In this document: positions 1 to 8,950 of the stretch, piece by piece | Layout of the letters: each line of letters opens with the position of its first letter | Position numbering within the stretch: position 1 is the first letter of the stretch | Origin: CADEER01 sp965216585 | Lineage (GTDB): Bacteria > Desulfobacterota > Binatia > HRBIN30 > CADEER01 | Length of the DNA stretch: 64,000 bases | Direction of reading: 5' to 3' | Assembly (NCBI GenBank): GCA_965216585.1 | Contig: CBDCGC010000003.1 | Coordinates: forward strand, 1,054,001-1,118,000 | Translations under genes and position numbers: made by a program | Notes under the pieces: model-generated | Told to the model about the DNA's origin: nothing | Database searches by the model: none | The model's input: only the letters and a program-made list of their open reading frames with translations

Positions 1-1773
1 CTCGACCTTGTCGTGCAGCTCCGGGTGCTGCGCCAGATAGCCGAGGTAATCGTTCACCAGACGCGCCGCGGCAGCGTCGTCGAGCTCGGCGGGGACGAAG
101 GAATTGAACGTCGCCCGCACGTCGACGAAGGGGTGGCCGAGAACATCGACGATGAGATTGCAGGGGCGCACGTCGCGGCAGCCGTATTCGGCGCGCTGCG
201 TCGCCCAAACCTCGTCGGTAATGATGTAGCGGTACAGCGAGAAGGCCAGGCGCCGCGGTTTCGTACCGATGATCTCGGCCGGGTTCCAATCCGACATCAC
301 CGACAACTGCGTCGAGTCGCCGACGACGAACGGCGGCGGCTTCTGCAACTCGGCAAAGAACCGTTTCCCCTCGGCAATCGCCGCCGCGACCGGGCGATCC
401 GCCGCCGCCTCATCGACGCCGGACAAAGCGATCGGCCGCACCTGAAAGATGTGCACGCCGCCATCCGGTGTGCAGGCAAACTCGACGTCCAGCGAATCGT
501 GGCCGACCAGCTCCTCGAGCTCGGCAATGACCGCCCGCAAGCGGTGGATGCCACTGGGAAGCTCGCGGCGCAGCTCGTGATCGCGGTGGACGAAAACCGT
601 GCGCACGCTGTCGCCGATGCCGGCGGTCACGGTATCGGTGCGGCGACTCTTGTCGTCGAAGCTGATGACCATATACGGCGCGCCGGCGTTGGGCGTGCGC
701 GTCATGACGACACCGGAGCACTCGATGTCCGAGAGCATGTTCTGCACGAGAACCTGATCGCGGCGCTCGGCTTCGCCGTAGGAGGCAAACACCTCCTCGA
801 TCGCAGCGCCGACGGCGGCGCCGTCGGCTCCGTCGACGTCGGCGACGCTTTCATAGGCCCCGGCGGACGACGACGTCCAGGTATCCTCGCTGAGCGCGCT
901 CGAGCGGACGATCAGCTTGCCGTTCGCCAGGCGCTCGCGAATTTCCGACAGCACCGACGCGCGCCCCTCTCGCCAGCGGGCGAGATCGAAAGACACCAGC
1001 TCGCCGATCGTGCCCGAGCGCAGCAGCGGCTTGAGGCGCGCCAGCGACTCCGCCTTGGTGCCCAAGACGAAACGCGACAGATCCTGCGGTGCGTTGAGCT
1101 CGGCCCAGTCGCCGTCGACGTCGGCGTAGCCCCAGCTCATCCCCGCTTCGACGAGCAGCGTCGCCACCTCCGGCAGAGCCGCCTTGGCACTCAACGCGCC
1201 CCGCTTCAACAACTCGATGAGCAGCGCCGTCGCGCGACCCGAGAGGCGCATCACGCCCACCAGCTCCGCCTCCGCCGCCGCCAGCGCGACTCGCTTGCCG
1301 ATGGCGCGCACGTCGCCACTCTCCAGTTGCACCTTCTCGGCCTGCTCGAGCTCGACGCGCGAGCGGCCATCGTAGCGCTCGCGCCAGCTTCGATCGATCG
1401 CCAATGCGACGTCGGCATCGACCGCTTGCAAGCGCCGGACGGTGGCCGGGCGAAACACCACATCCGAGTAGCTCACCCAGGTCGCCCCGGCCGCCGACAG
1501 CGGTACCAGGGACAACGAGCCGGCCGGCCCGGTACTCTGCCATTCCGCGTTGTACACCAGACCAATGCGTGGATAGCGCCGTTGGACCTCGGTCGTCTTG
1601 TAGCCCGACACGAAGTGGATTTCCGGCTCGTTGAGCACGGCAAAAGCCGACAGCAGCCAGTCCATCACGCGGTCGTTGCCGTCGACGGAGACGAGCGCCG
1701 GCGGCAGATCGGTGCGCAGCGCCCGCGCCGCACCGAGAATCACCACCTGGTCATGAGTCGAAGAGTCGGACAT
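1..1773 (-). CDS. Nucleotidyltransferase / PEP-synthase-type ATP-grasp fusion (3' end outside window)
   Basis: The reading frame is open from an ATG at 1773 to the left edge (591 codons, no stop), so the C-terminus is missing. Residues 1-225 look like a sugar-phosphate-type nucleotidyltransferase (start MSDSSTHDQVVILGAARAL), but the usual Gly-rich loop is degenerate and the KP motif reads PPAL. From about residue 265 a PEP synthase/pyruvate phosphate dikinase ATP-binding domain follows, with KLIVRSSALSEDT near 285 and the hallmark QVRPIAL near 443. The same order of activities is known in Campylobacter phosphoramidate synthesis as separate proteins (a cytidylyltransferase and an L-glutamine kinase); similarity to that pair is an inference from memory. 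The crotonase stop is 25 nt upstream, so the two may be co-transcribed. Its substrate cannot be told from the sequence. Confidence 0.75.
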   Translation of the reverse strand, partial: MSDSSTHDQVVILGAARALRTDLPPALVSVDGNDRVMDWLLSAFAVLNEPEIHFVSGYKTTEVQRRYPRIGLVYNAEWQSTGPAGSLSLVPLSAAGATWVSYSDVVFRPATVRRLQAVDADVALAIDRSWRERYDGRSRVELEQAEKVQLESGDVRAIGKRVALAAAEAELVGVMRLSGRATALLIELLKRGALSAKAALPEVATLLVEAGMSWGYADVDGDWAELNAPQDLSRFVLGTKAESLARLKPLLRSGTIGELVSFDLARWREGRASVLSEIRERLANGKLIVRSSALSEDTWTSSSAGAYESVADVDGADGAAVGAAIEEVFASYGEAERRDQVLVQNMLSDIECSGVVMTRTPNAGAPYMVISFDDKSRRTDTVTAGIGDSVRTVFVHRDHELRRELPSGIHRLRAVIAELEELVGHDSLDVEFACTPDGGVHIFQVRPIALSGVDEAAADRPVAAAIAEGKRFFAELQKPPPFVVGDSTQLSVMSDWNPAEIIGTKPRRLAFSLYRYIITDEVWATQRAEYGCRDVRPCNLIVDVLGHPFVDVRATFNSFVPAELDDAAAARLVNDYLGYLAQHPELHDKVE

Positions 1774-1798
1774 CCGAAACGAGAACGCAGCCGCCGTA

Positions 1799-2617
1799 CT
1801 ATTCCGGATCGGCAAACACCGGAGCTCGCTTTTCCAGGTTGGCCATCACCGACTCCATCTGATTGGTGCTGCCGAGCAGCGCTGCCTGCCGGCGCGCCTC
1901 GCTGCGCAAGCCGTCCGCCAAACCCGCGTAGACCGATTCGTCGAGCAACGCCTTGGCCGAGCGAACGGCATCCGGGGACTTGGTCGCAATCTCGGCGGCG
2001 ATGGCGTGCGCCTCTTGCAGTGGATCGCCGGCAACCCTGGTGACCAAGCCGATCTCGGCCGCCTCGGCACCGCTGACGATCCGCCCGGTGAAGGTGAGCT
2101 CTTTGGCGACGTCGAGGCGGACCAGGTGACGCAGCGCCTGCGTGCCGGTCATGTCGGGAATCAATCCCCACTTGATCTCCATCACCGACAAGCGCGCGTC
2201 GGCCGCGGCGATGCGCAGATCGGCACCTAGCGCGATCTGCAGGCCGCCGCCAAAGGCGACGCCGTGGATGGCCGCTACCACCGGCACCGGCAGGCTCATC
2301 CAGGCATAGGCGGCCTGCTGGGCGAGTGTCGCCGGGCCACCGGCGTAGAGAGCGAGCAGGCCGCCGCCGGCCCCCTTCTCACCGCCACCACCGTCGCCGG
2401 CCATCGCCGCGAAGCTGCCAAAGTCGAGGCCGGCGCAGAAGGCCCGCCCCTCACCCGAGAGGACGACCGCGCGCAGCGATCGATCGGCGGCCAGCTCTGC
2501 TCCGGTCGCGGCCAGAGCGTCGAACATCGGCCGGTCCAGCGCGTTCATCTTCTCGGGGCGATGCAAGCGAACGTCGGCCACCCCGTTTTCCACCCGTACA
2601 CTGAGTCGATCAGACAT
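1799..2617 (-). CDS. Enoyl-CoA hydratase/isomerase (crotonase) family protein
   Basis: A 272-residue protein of normal crotonase length, starting at ATG 2617. The crotonase signature is clear: AFCAGLDF forms the first oxyanion-hole segment and HGVAFGGGLQIALGAD the second. The motif MEIKWGLIPDMTGT retains the Glu equivalent to rat hydratase Glu164, but the position equivalent to Glu144 is Gln (GGGLQIAL). Because one catalytic acid is replaced, it may not be a classical hydratase; isomerase, hydrolase or another crotonase reaction on an acyl-CoA is possible. It is cytoplasmic and sits just upstream of the nucleotidyltransferase fusion on the same strand. The exact substrate is unknown. Confidence 0.9.
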   Translation of the reverse strand: MSDRLSVRVENGVADVRLHRPEKMNALDRPMFDALAATGAELAADRSLRAVVLSGEGRAFCAGLDFGSFAAMAGDGGGGEKGAGGGLLALYAGGPATLAQQAAYAWMSLPVPVVAAIHGVAFGGGLQIALGADLRIAAADARLSVMEIKWGLIPDMTGTQALRHLVRLDVAKELTFTGRIVSGAEAAEIGLVTRVAGDPLQEAHAIAAEIATKSPDAVRSAKALLDESVYAGLADGLRSEARRQAALLGSTNQMESVMANLEKRAPVFADPE

Positions 2618-2722
2618 GCGCGCATGCTCAACGCTTCACAGCCGGCGGTCAAGTGAAGCGCCGCCCCCCTCCGGCCCCCCGGCCGTCACTCGAGCCCCGA
2701 TCTGAGGCGCGCCGCCGCGGGA

Positions 2723-3682
2723 TCAGTGCGACGCCGAGCGCAGAAAGTCGATCAGCGGCGGGAGCACTTCATCCGGCTTTTCGTAGTTGGGCGTATGTCC
2801 GCACTCCTCGACGGCGAGGAAACGCGTCTGGGGAATCAGCGCGCGCAGGCGCGCGGCGTTGGCAAAGGGAACGACGGCGTCCTGCTTGCCCCAGACGAGG
2901 AAGACCGGCAGGCCGAGCTCACCGATCCGGCGAAAGCGGTCTTCCATGTCGGTCAACCGCATGTGGCGAAGCGTCGAGAGCTGGGCGTGCTTGAAACCGC
3001 GCAACTTCATCTGCGGCAGGAAACGTTCGGCGAAATCGGGCACCAGGCTCTGGTCGTAGAAGTTCGACTGCAAATTGTTTCGGATCGTCCGATCGCCAAA
3101 GACCCGCATCAGATAGTCGCCAATCAGCGGCACCTTGATCAGAGCAGCGGTCGCCGGCAGATTGACCGGAAAGCCGGCCGGATCGAAGAGACTCAAGGAT
3201 GCGACGTGCTGCGGCCGCCGCGCCGCGAACTCGACGATGATCGGCCCGCCCATCGACAAGCCGGCGAGATGCACGGCGCCGCGCCAGCCAACGAAATCGA
3301 GAAGCTCGCGCAACTGCTCGTCGTAGAGATCCTGATCGTAGTCGACGTCGATCGGCCGGTCGCTGAAGCCGCGCCCATACAGGTCGTAGCGCAGCACGCG
3401 AAATCCGGCGGTCGTCAGCCCCGCCCAGACGGCATCCCAGGTAAAGAGGGGAGTCGACATCCCGTGCACCAGGGCGACCCGCGGTCCGTCGGCCGGGCCG
3501 CCGATCTGGTAGTGGACCAACCCTCTGCTCGAGCGGGCGAAGTCGCCGACCGCTGCCGAGCGCCGTGCATCGTCGAGATCCTCGCTTTCCCCGTCGAGCA
3601 GCAGCGGCGCCGCCAGCACCATCAACATCAGCGCCGCCACGGCGACGGCCAACTTTGTCGTGACCCCCATTTCTCTGGCCAT
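2723..3682 (-). CDS. Alpha/beta hydrolase with N-terminal membrane anchor
   Basis: A 319-residue alpha/beta-fold hydrolase. The nucleophile elbow is GLSMGG (Ser143). Asp268 in WGKQD and His296 in CGHTPNYEKP complete a Ser-Asp-His triad. The family fold is supported by VALVHGMSTPLFTW (oxyanion/HG motif) and RYDLYGRGFSDRP. Residues about 11-27 are hydrophobic after basic residues, so the protein is probably anchored in, or exported across, the inner membrane. I chose ATG 3682 (MAREMG) because upstream residues up to an ATG-like start at 3751 are not family-like; ATG 3670 is also possible. It is likely an esterase/lipase or C-C hydrolase; the substrate is unknown. It stands alone, separated by 105 bp from the crotonase. 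Confidence 0.88.
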   Translation of the reverse strand: MAREMGVTTKLAVAVAALMLMVLAAPLLLDGESEDLDDARRSAAVGDFARSSRGLVHYQIGGPADGPRVALVHGMSTPLFTWDAVWAGLTTAGFRVLRYDLYGRGFSDRPIDVDYDQDLYDEQLRELLDFVGWRGAVHLAGLSMGGPIIVEFAARRPQHVASLSLFDPAGFPVNLPATAALIKVPLIGDYLMRVFGDRTIRNNLQSNFYDQSLVPDFAERFLPQMKLRGFKHAQLSTLRHMRLTDMEDRFRRIGELGLPVFLVWGKQDAVVPFANAARLRALIPQTRFLAVEECGHTPNYEKPDEVLPPLIDFLRSASH

Positions 3683-3886
3683 AGAGCAGCGGCGGCTGCG
3701 TGTCGAGAACGGCCGCTTATTCAAACACTTGGAACAGTAGGTACTTTCCACAACTTGAAAGCCTACAGGCGCGCGCTATGAGCCTTCGCATACCACACAG
3801 CGCTCACCGAATTCTCGGTGACATCGACACATGCGGATCGTCGGACGCGGGGAGCTAGTCGACTCGCATGTGCGGGAGGAAGGTCC

Positions 3887-6163
3887 ATGGATCGAATGAG
3901 ATTTCCATCACCAGATCGATTGGCCCCACATCGCAGTGCGGCCATCCTCGGGGTCCTGCTCCTCGCCCTCTCGGCGACGGCCGGGCCGGTGCAGGCGGAG
4001 CAAATGGTCGTCGTCTCGATTACCAGCGGAAGCCTGCAAACCATCTGCGATACGGATTGCACGACATGCACCGTCGGCTCCGGAGAATGCGTCGAGGCGA
4101 CCGACGGCGACCTCCTCCTCTGCGATCCAATCTCGACCGGCGTCAGCGGTGAGATCGATGGCTGCGAGTGGAAGCTGCTCTTTGACGGCGACGACCCCAG
4201 CGTCGACGACGATCTCGAGCTCAACCAACAGTTGCGCGCCGCCGAGATCGCACCCAACGGCAGCATCGTCTTCGTCGTCAGCACGACCGACACGATTCCG
4301 GGGCTGACGCTGAAGAACAACGACATCGTCGTCTTCCAGCCTGCCGACGTCAGCAAACCCTACGTTGGCGGCGGCCCCTACACGACCAGCGACGGCACCT
4401 TCAAGGTCTACCTCGACGGCGAGCTGACCCAGCAGGACGCGGCCGCCAAACCGTGGGACGCCCTGGAGATCATACCGGACGGCTCCTGCGAGGATCTCAT
4501 CACGACCAGCGTCGTCGACGATCCGACCTGCGACGCCCTCGGCTCGCTGACCGGCGGATCGGGCAGCGGCAACTTCGGCGGTATCGAATTCGCCAACGAA
4601 GACTTGATTCGCTGCATCCCGACCGGCTTTGGCAACGGCGCCGTCCAGGCTTGCGACTACGCCGTGATGCTCGACTCGAGCGCCATCAACGGCGGCGGCG
4701 GCGCCGGCATCACCAGCGACATCGAGGCCATCGAATTTCTCAGCCTCGATGAGTCGACGCTCGACGGCCAGATGGTCTTTCTCAAAAAGTCGGGAAATCC
4801 GACCGGTTTCCCACCGCACGAAGCCGGTCGCGACCTCCTCGTCTACGACGGCAGCTTCGGCAGCGGTCTGTGCAGCACCTCTTCGACCAACTGCGCCGGC
4901 GACAGCGACTGCCCGCTCGGCGAGACCTGCGATACCGGGAGCTGTGTCATCGGCGGTGCACCGTGCGGCACCAAGCAGGACTGCAGTGGTGCCGGCAACG
5001 ACTGCGCCCACACCCGGCCCTACTCCGCCACCATCTCTCTGTACTTCGACGGCAGCGCCGTCGGCCTCAGCGGATCGGGTCAGAGACTCGAAGGGTTTTC
5101 GCTGGTGCCCGATGCCGATGGCGATCTGATTCCCGACGGCCCGGACAACTGTCCAGACGTCGCCAACCCGCCGAGTCTCTGCTCGGACGGCAGCACCCCG
5201 TGCCCGTCTGGCATGAGCAGTGAGTGTCCGATGGGTGAAGTGTGCGAGCAAGTCGACAGCGACGGCGACGGTGTCGGAGACGTTTGCGACGAATGCGTCG
5301 GCCGCGACGACGGGACCTGCTTTTGTGGCGATTTCATTCTCGACAGCCCCTCGGAACAGTGCGACCTCGGCGATCCGTTGGCCGGTGGCGAAAACGGCGA
5401 ACCGGGCAGCCCGTGCACGGGAGACTGCATGATTCTCGGTGTTTGCACCGGCACCAGCGCCGCCATCTGCGACAGCGCCGGCGACTGCCCGCCGGGAGAA
5501 GGCTGTTGTGGCAACGCCATCCCCGAGGGACCAGAAGCCTGCGACGACGGCAACAGCATCGAAGACGACCTCTGCGACAGCTCCTGCAACGTCGTACCCG
5601 GCGGCGTCGCCATCGACGGATGCGAGGACAGTGCGGGGCAGCCGCTGACCGGCCCGAATCTCGTGCCGGCGGGAATCAAGTTGGTGAAGTTTCGCAACAC
5701 CGCCAAGATCCCCGACTTCGACCGCTGGAAAGTGCGCGGCGATTTCAACTTCGAGCCGAGCATTGCCCTCGATCCAGAGAACCAAGAGGTCAAGATCGTC
5801 TTCAGCAACAGTCTCAGCGGCGTCTTGCTCGAACACACACTCCCCGCCGGCGAGTTCGAGCTCAAGACCAACACTCCGACGCGCAAGAAGTGGCTCTTCA
5901 AGGACAAGGAAGCAGACGTCCCGGGCGCCGGTTCCTGGCGCAAGGGCAAGTTCTTGCTCAAGGGCAACGAGGTCAAGTACACGCTCGACGGTCGCGCGAC
6001 CGTCGAAAACGGACTCGGCGCGTTGTTCACCCTGGCCGACCTGGACTCGCCACCGGTGGTGCGCCAAACCATCCGCATCGGCGACCTCTGCGTAACGACC
6101 TTGCTCAGCCCGCCCGCCTGCGAAATCAAGGGCACGGGCAAGACGGTGAAGTGTAAACCCTGA
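3887..6163 (+). CDS. Cys-rich exported protein with thrombospondin type 3 and DUF4215-like repeats
   Basis: A 758-residue secreted or surface protein. I chose ATG 3887 because a strong purine-rich ribosome site (GGGAGGAAGG) precedes it and a Sec signal peptide follows at once, with cleavage near VQA-EQ at about residue 38. Residues 40-330 contain two similar beta-rich stretches (PWDALEIIPDG, ITSDIEAIEFLSL). Residues 330-400 are Cys-rich (DSDCPLGETCDTGSCV). Calcium-binding thrombospondin type 3 motifs occur at about 409 (DADGDLIPDGPDNCPD) and 457 (DSDGDGVGDVCD). A DUF4215-like Cys repeat (EACDDGNSIEDDLCDSSC) is near 545-570. The last 170 residues form a Lys-rich beta domain that I do not recognise. 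The role is unknown, perhaps adhesion or matrix. Its codon use resembles the neighbours. Confidence 0.85.
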   Translation: MDRMRFPSPDRLAPHRSAAILGVLLLALSATAGPVQAEQMVVVSITSGSLQTICDTDCTTCTVGSGECVEATDGDLLLCDPISTGVSGEIDGCEWKLLFDGDDPSVDDDLELNQQLRAAEIAPNGSIVFVVSTTDTIPGLTLKNNDIVVFQPADVSKPYVGGGPYTTSDGTFKVYLDGELTQQDAAAKPWDALEIIPDGSCEDLITTSVVDDPTCDALGSLTGGSGSGNFGGIEFANEDLIRCIPTGFGNGAVQACDYAVMLDSSAINGGGGAGITSDIEAIEFLSLDESTLDGQMVFLKKSGNPTGFPPHEAGRDLLVYDGSFGSGLCSTSSTNCAGDSDCPLGETCDTGSCVIGGAPCGTKQDCSGAGNDCAHTRPYSATISLYFDGSAVGLSGSGQRLEGFSLVPDADGDLIPDGPDNCPDVANPPSLCSDGSTPCPSGMSSECPMGEVCEQVDSDGDGVGDVCDECVGRDDGTCFCGDFILDSPSEQCDLGDPLAGGENGEPGSPCTGDCMILGVCTGTSAAICDSAGDCPPGEGCCGNAIPEGPEACDDGNSIEDDLCDSSCNVVPGGVAIDGCEDSAGQPLTGPNLVPAGIKLVKFRNTAKIPDFDRWKVRGDFNFEPSIALDPENQEVKIVFSNSLSGVLLEHTLPAGEFELKTNTPTRKKWLFKDKEADVPGAGSWRKGKFLLKGNEVKYTLDGRATVENGLGALFTLADLDSPPVVRQTIRIGDLCVTTLLSPPACEIKGTGKTVKCKP

Positions 6164-6170
6164 AACCGCT

Positions 6171-6202
6171 GCAGCCGGGGACGTCGTGGCGTCCCCGGCT
6201 GC
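6171..6202. terminator. Perfect 13-bp hairpin between convergent genes
   Basis: The arms 6171-6183 and 6190-6202 are perfectly complementary with a 6-nt loop. The hairpin lies 8 nt after the stop of the Cys-rich protein gene and 10 nt beyond the stop of the convergent aldehyde dehydrogenase gene. There is no T-tract on either side, so a bidirectional terminator is an inference from position and stability. Confidence 0.6.
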
Positions 6203-6212
6203 CGGACCCCCG

Positions 6213-7748
6213 TCAGCTCAACAGACGCCCGATGCGGGTACCCCACAGCAGGCGGATGAATTTCTGCATACCGTCTTCCTTCTTGCGGGTGTACGGATAG
6301 CCGCCCTGGATCTTCCCCCTGCCTTTGCGGTCGGCGATGATCGGTTGAGCGTGGCAGTAGCCGCGCAAACCCTCGGGGCCGTTGACCTGGCCGAGGCCGC
6401 TGGCCTTGCGGCCGCCGAACGGCGCTTCGGGAATGCCATAGGTGAGTGTCATGTCGTTGACGCATACACCGCCGGTGTGGATCCGCGACGCGATCGCGAT
6501 TCCCTTCTCGGTATCCGTCGTCCACACCGTTCCGTTCAATCCGTATTCGCTGTCGTTGGCCAAACGGATCGCCTCCTCTTCGTCGCGCACCTTCTTGATC
6601 GCGACGATGGGGCCAAAGGTCTCCTCGGTCATCAGATCCATGTCGTGATCGACGCCGGTGACGACGGTCGGCTCGAAGAAGAGTCCCGCCAGCTCGGCGT
6701 TGCGCCGGCCGCCGATGCGAACGTCAGCACCCTTGGCGCGCGCATCCTCGACGTGTGACTCGATGATGTCCATCTGCCGGTCCCAGAATACCGATCCGAC
6801 GTCGAACTCCCCCGCGTCCGCCTGGCGTAACGCCTCGACCCTTTGCGTGACCTTGTCGACGAAAGGTTCGTAGATCGATTCGACGACGTAGACGCGCTCG
6901 GTGCCACAGCAGTAGTGGCCGGTGTTCATGCAAGAACCGAGCACCGCCCCCTCGGCGGCGCGATCGAGATCGGCGTCGGCGCAGACGATCATCGCATCCT
7001 TGCCGCCGAGCTCGAGGGTGAATGGAACCAGCCGCCGCGCACACGCCGCGGCGACCTTGCGGCCGGTGGCGACGCTGCCGGTGAACGACACCTTGTCGAC
7101 CTCGGCTTCGACGAGGGCGGCGCCGCTGGCGCCGTCGCCCTGCACGACCTGGTAGAGGTTCTCCGGCAAACCCGCCGCCTCGGTCAGCTCAGCGAGGACG
7201 AGAGCCGACAGCGGTGTCACCTCCGACGGTTTGTGGACCACCGCATTGCCGGCCACCAGGGCCTGGGCGAGCGGCGTCGCAGCGAGCACGATCGGTCCAT
7301 TCCACGGCGTGATCAGACCGACGACGCCGAGCGGTTGATAGACGATGCGCAGCGTCTTGGTGAAGCGCATGACACCGTGCAGGGAGCGTTTCTGCGGTGC
7401 CAGGATCTTGGCGGCGTTCTTGGCGTAGTAGGCGATCGCATCGCAGGGCGAGAACACTTCCATGGCGATCGCCTCGGAACGCGGCTTGCCCGTTTCCGCC
7501 GTCACGGCATCGATGATCTCGTCCTGCCGTTCGACGAATTGGCCGACCAGGCGCCAGAGGAAGTCGACGCGCTCGGCGATCGGCCGCGCTGCCCACAGAC
7601 GCTGCGCGACCTTGGCGCGTTCGACCGCCGCCGCGACGTCCGCCGCTGTCGCGCACTCGAAATCGCCGATCTTCTCCAGCGATGCCGGAGAGCGCACCTG
7701 CATCCGCCGCCGCGGCCCGGCGTTTTCCACTACCTCTACGATCGCCAT
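6213..7748 (-). CDS. NAD(P)-dependent aldehyde dehydrogenase (succinate-semialdehyde dehydrogenase-like)
   Basis: A 511-residue ALDH superfamily enzyme of normal length that oxidises an aldehyde to an acid. The start at 7748 is set by an AGGAGAG ribosome site. The NAD-binding and catalytic segments are present: TPWNGPIVLA, FTGSVATGRKV, ELGGKDAMIV (general base Glu) and NTGHYCCGTERVYV, where the first Cys (280) fits the G-x-x-C-x4-R catalytic pattern. EETFGPIVAI and the C-terminal GLNGTVWTTD are also typical. It is divergently placed to the TauD-like dioxygenase (141 bp apart), which suggests a shared control region. Its aldehyde substrate cannot be read from the sequence. Confidence 0.92.
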   Translation of the reverse strand: MAIVEVVENAGPRRRMQVRSPASLEKIGDFECATAADVAAAVERAKVAQRLWAARPIAERVDFLWRLVGQFVERQDEIIDAVTAETGKPRSEAIAMEVFSPCDAIAYYAKNAAKILAPQKRSLHGVMRFTKTLRIVYQPLGVVGLITPWNGPIVLAATPLAQALVAGNAVVHKPSEVTPLSALVLAELTEAAGLPENLYQVVQGDGASGAALVEAEVDKVSFTGSVATGRKVAAACARRLVPFTLELGGKDAMIVCADADLDRAAEGAVLGSCMNTGHYCCGTERVYVVESIYEPFVDKVTQRVEALRQADAGEFDVGSVFWDRQMDIIESHVEDARAKGADVRIGGRRNAELAGLFFEPTVVTGVDHDMDLMTEETFGPIVAIKKVRDEEEAIRLANDSEYGLNGTVWTTDTEKGIAIASRIHTGGVCVNDMTLTYGIPEAPFGGRKASGLGQVNGPEGLRGYCHAQPIIADRKGRGKIQGGYPYTRKKEDGMQKFIRLLWGTRIGRLLS

Positions 7749-7888
7749 CCCGACTTCACTCTCCTGCGCCAGTCCAACGAAGAGACTAGCGCAGGTCCAC
7801 TGGCGAGGACAGATGCGGCCAATTCTTGCGCGGGGCGCCCGCGTCGTGTTCTGATCCAATCTGCATTCCCGAGCAGAAAGGGTCGCAA

Positions 7889-8710
7889 ATGGAGTACTCG
7901 CGCATCACCGTAGAACCGATCGCCGCCGCCCTCGGCGCCGAAGTCGGCGGTGTCGATCTGGCCAACGTCGACGACGCGACCGAAAAGGAGATCCACACCG
8001 CCTGGATGGAGCATCAGGTTCTCTTTTTCCGCGACCAGGACGTCACCCCCGCCCAACACGCCGCCTTTGCCCGCCGCTTCGGCGAGTTGCACATCCACCC
8101 GGTCATCCCCAACCGCGGCGACGAGGGCTTCCCCGAAATCGTCGTCCTCGAAAGCAATGAGGATCTCCCCTTCGTCGCCGACCGCTGGCACAGCGACGTG
8201 ACCTTCGAGCGCAAGCCGCCCCTCGGCTCGGTGCTGCGCGGCGCCATCATCCCGGCCGCCGGCGGTGACACGATGTGGGCGAGCATGTACGCCGCCTACG
8301 ACGCCCTCTCCGATACCATGCAACGCCTGCTCTCCGAGTTGCGCGCGGTGCACGACGGCAGCGCATTTCGCAACATCGCCAACGACGAACAGACGGCCGA
8401 GCTCGAAAAAAACATGACCGCCGTGCACCCGGTCATCCGCACCCACCCCATCACCGGCCGCAAGGCGCTCTTCGTCAACCAGACCTTCACCCGCAAGATC
8501 GAGGGAATGAAGGGCGCCGAGAGCAACGCCCTCTTGCGCTTCCTCTACAAGCACATGTCCTCGCCCGAGCTCACCTGTCGCTTTCGCTGGCGCACCAACT
8601 CGATTGCCATGTGGGACAATCGCTGCACCCAGCACAGCGTCATCGCCGACAACATCAAGGCGCACCGCCGCATGGAACGCATCACCATCTGCGGCGACGA
8701 ACCGAGGTGA
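7889..8710 (+). CDS. TauD/TfdA family Fe(II)/2-oxoglutarate-dependent dioxygenase
   Basis: A 273-residue protein of TauD length. ATG 7889 follows AGAAAGGG and starts MEYSRITVEPIAAALGAEV, the usual TauD opening. Iron ligands fit His101-x-Asp103 (WHSDVTF) and His249 (CTQHSVIAD); the 2-oxoglutarate-binding Arg is in RRMERITI about 13 residues later. The family oxidatively releases sulfite from taurine or cleaves aryloxyalkanoates and alkyl sulfates; which substrate is used here is not evident. It is monocistronic on plus, followed by the initiator tRNA, and divergent from the aldehyde dehydrogenase, which could remove the aldehyde product. That functional link is inference. Confidence 0.9.
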   Translation: MEYSRITVEPIAAALGAEVGGVDLANVDDATEKEIHTAWMEHQVLFFRDQDVTPAQHAAFARRFGELHIHPVIPNRGDEGFPEIVVLESNEDLPFVADRWHSDVTFERKPPLGSVLRGAIIPAAGGDTMWASMYAAYDALSDTMQRLLSELRAVHDGSAFRNIANDEQTAELEKNMTAVHPVIRTHPITGRKALFVNQTFTRKIEGMKGAESNALLRFLYKHMSSPELTCRFRWRTNSIAMWDNRCTQHSVIADNIKAHRRMERITICGDEPR

Positions 8711-8771
8711 GCGGCAGATCGTCCACACCCCGATAGCGCGGACAGCCGAAGACAGATCAGCCGACCCCGCC

Positions 8772-8800
8772 TTGGCCCCTTCATTGTCGCGTGCTACTTA
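8772..8800 (+). promoter_or_regulatory. Possible sigma-70 promoter of the initiator tRNA
   Basis: A TTGGCC hexamer at 8772-8777 and TACTTA at 8795-8800 are separated by 17 nt, and the expected start falls at the tRNA 5' end. The -10 match is weak, so this is tentative. Confidence 0.3.
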
Positions 8801-8805
8801 CATCG

Positions 8806-8879
<74 letters not shown>

Positions 8880-8890
8880 CTCTCGAACGT

Positions 8891-8915
8891 CCCCGCAACC
8901 CTCGAGGTTTCGGGG
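8891..8915. terminator. Hairpin after the tRNA, convergent with rluB
   Basis: Arms 8891-8900 and 8906-8915 pair at 9 of 10 positions around a 5-nt loop. It lies 11 nt after the tRNA and 35 nt beyond the rluB stop. No T-tract follows on plus, so function as a bidirectional terminator is inferred. Confidence 0.5.
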
Positions 8916-8950
8916 GCGTGTCCTCTGGCGTCAACCTGCGCCGGGGATCA

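Noticed and set aside
13..2043. Long open frame (676 codons) on the plus strand at the left edge
   Set aside because: It is antisense to the nucleotidyltransferase fusion and crotonase, Arg/His-rich and without any family motif.
3908..6067. 719-codon frame opposite the Cys-rich protein
   Set aside because: Val/Ala-rich shadow of the real gene; no ribosome site or domain.
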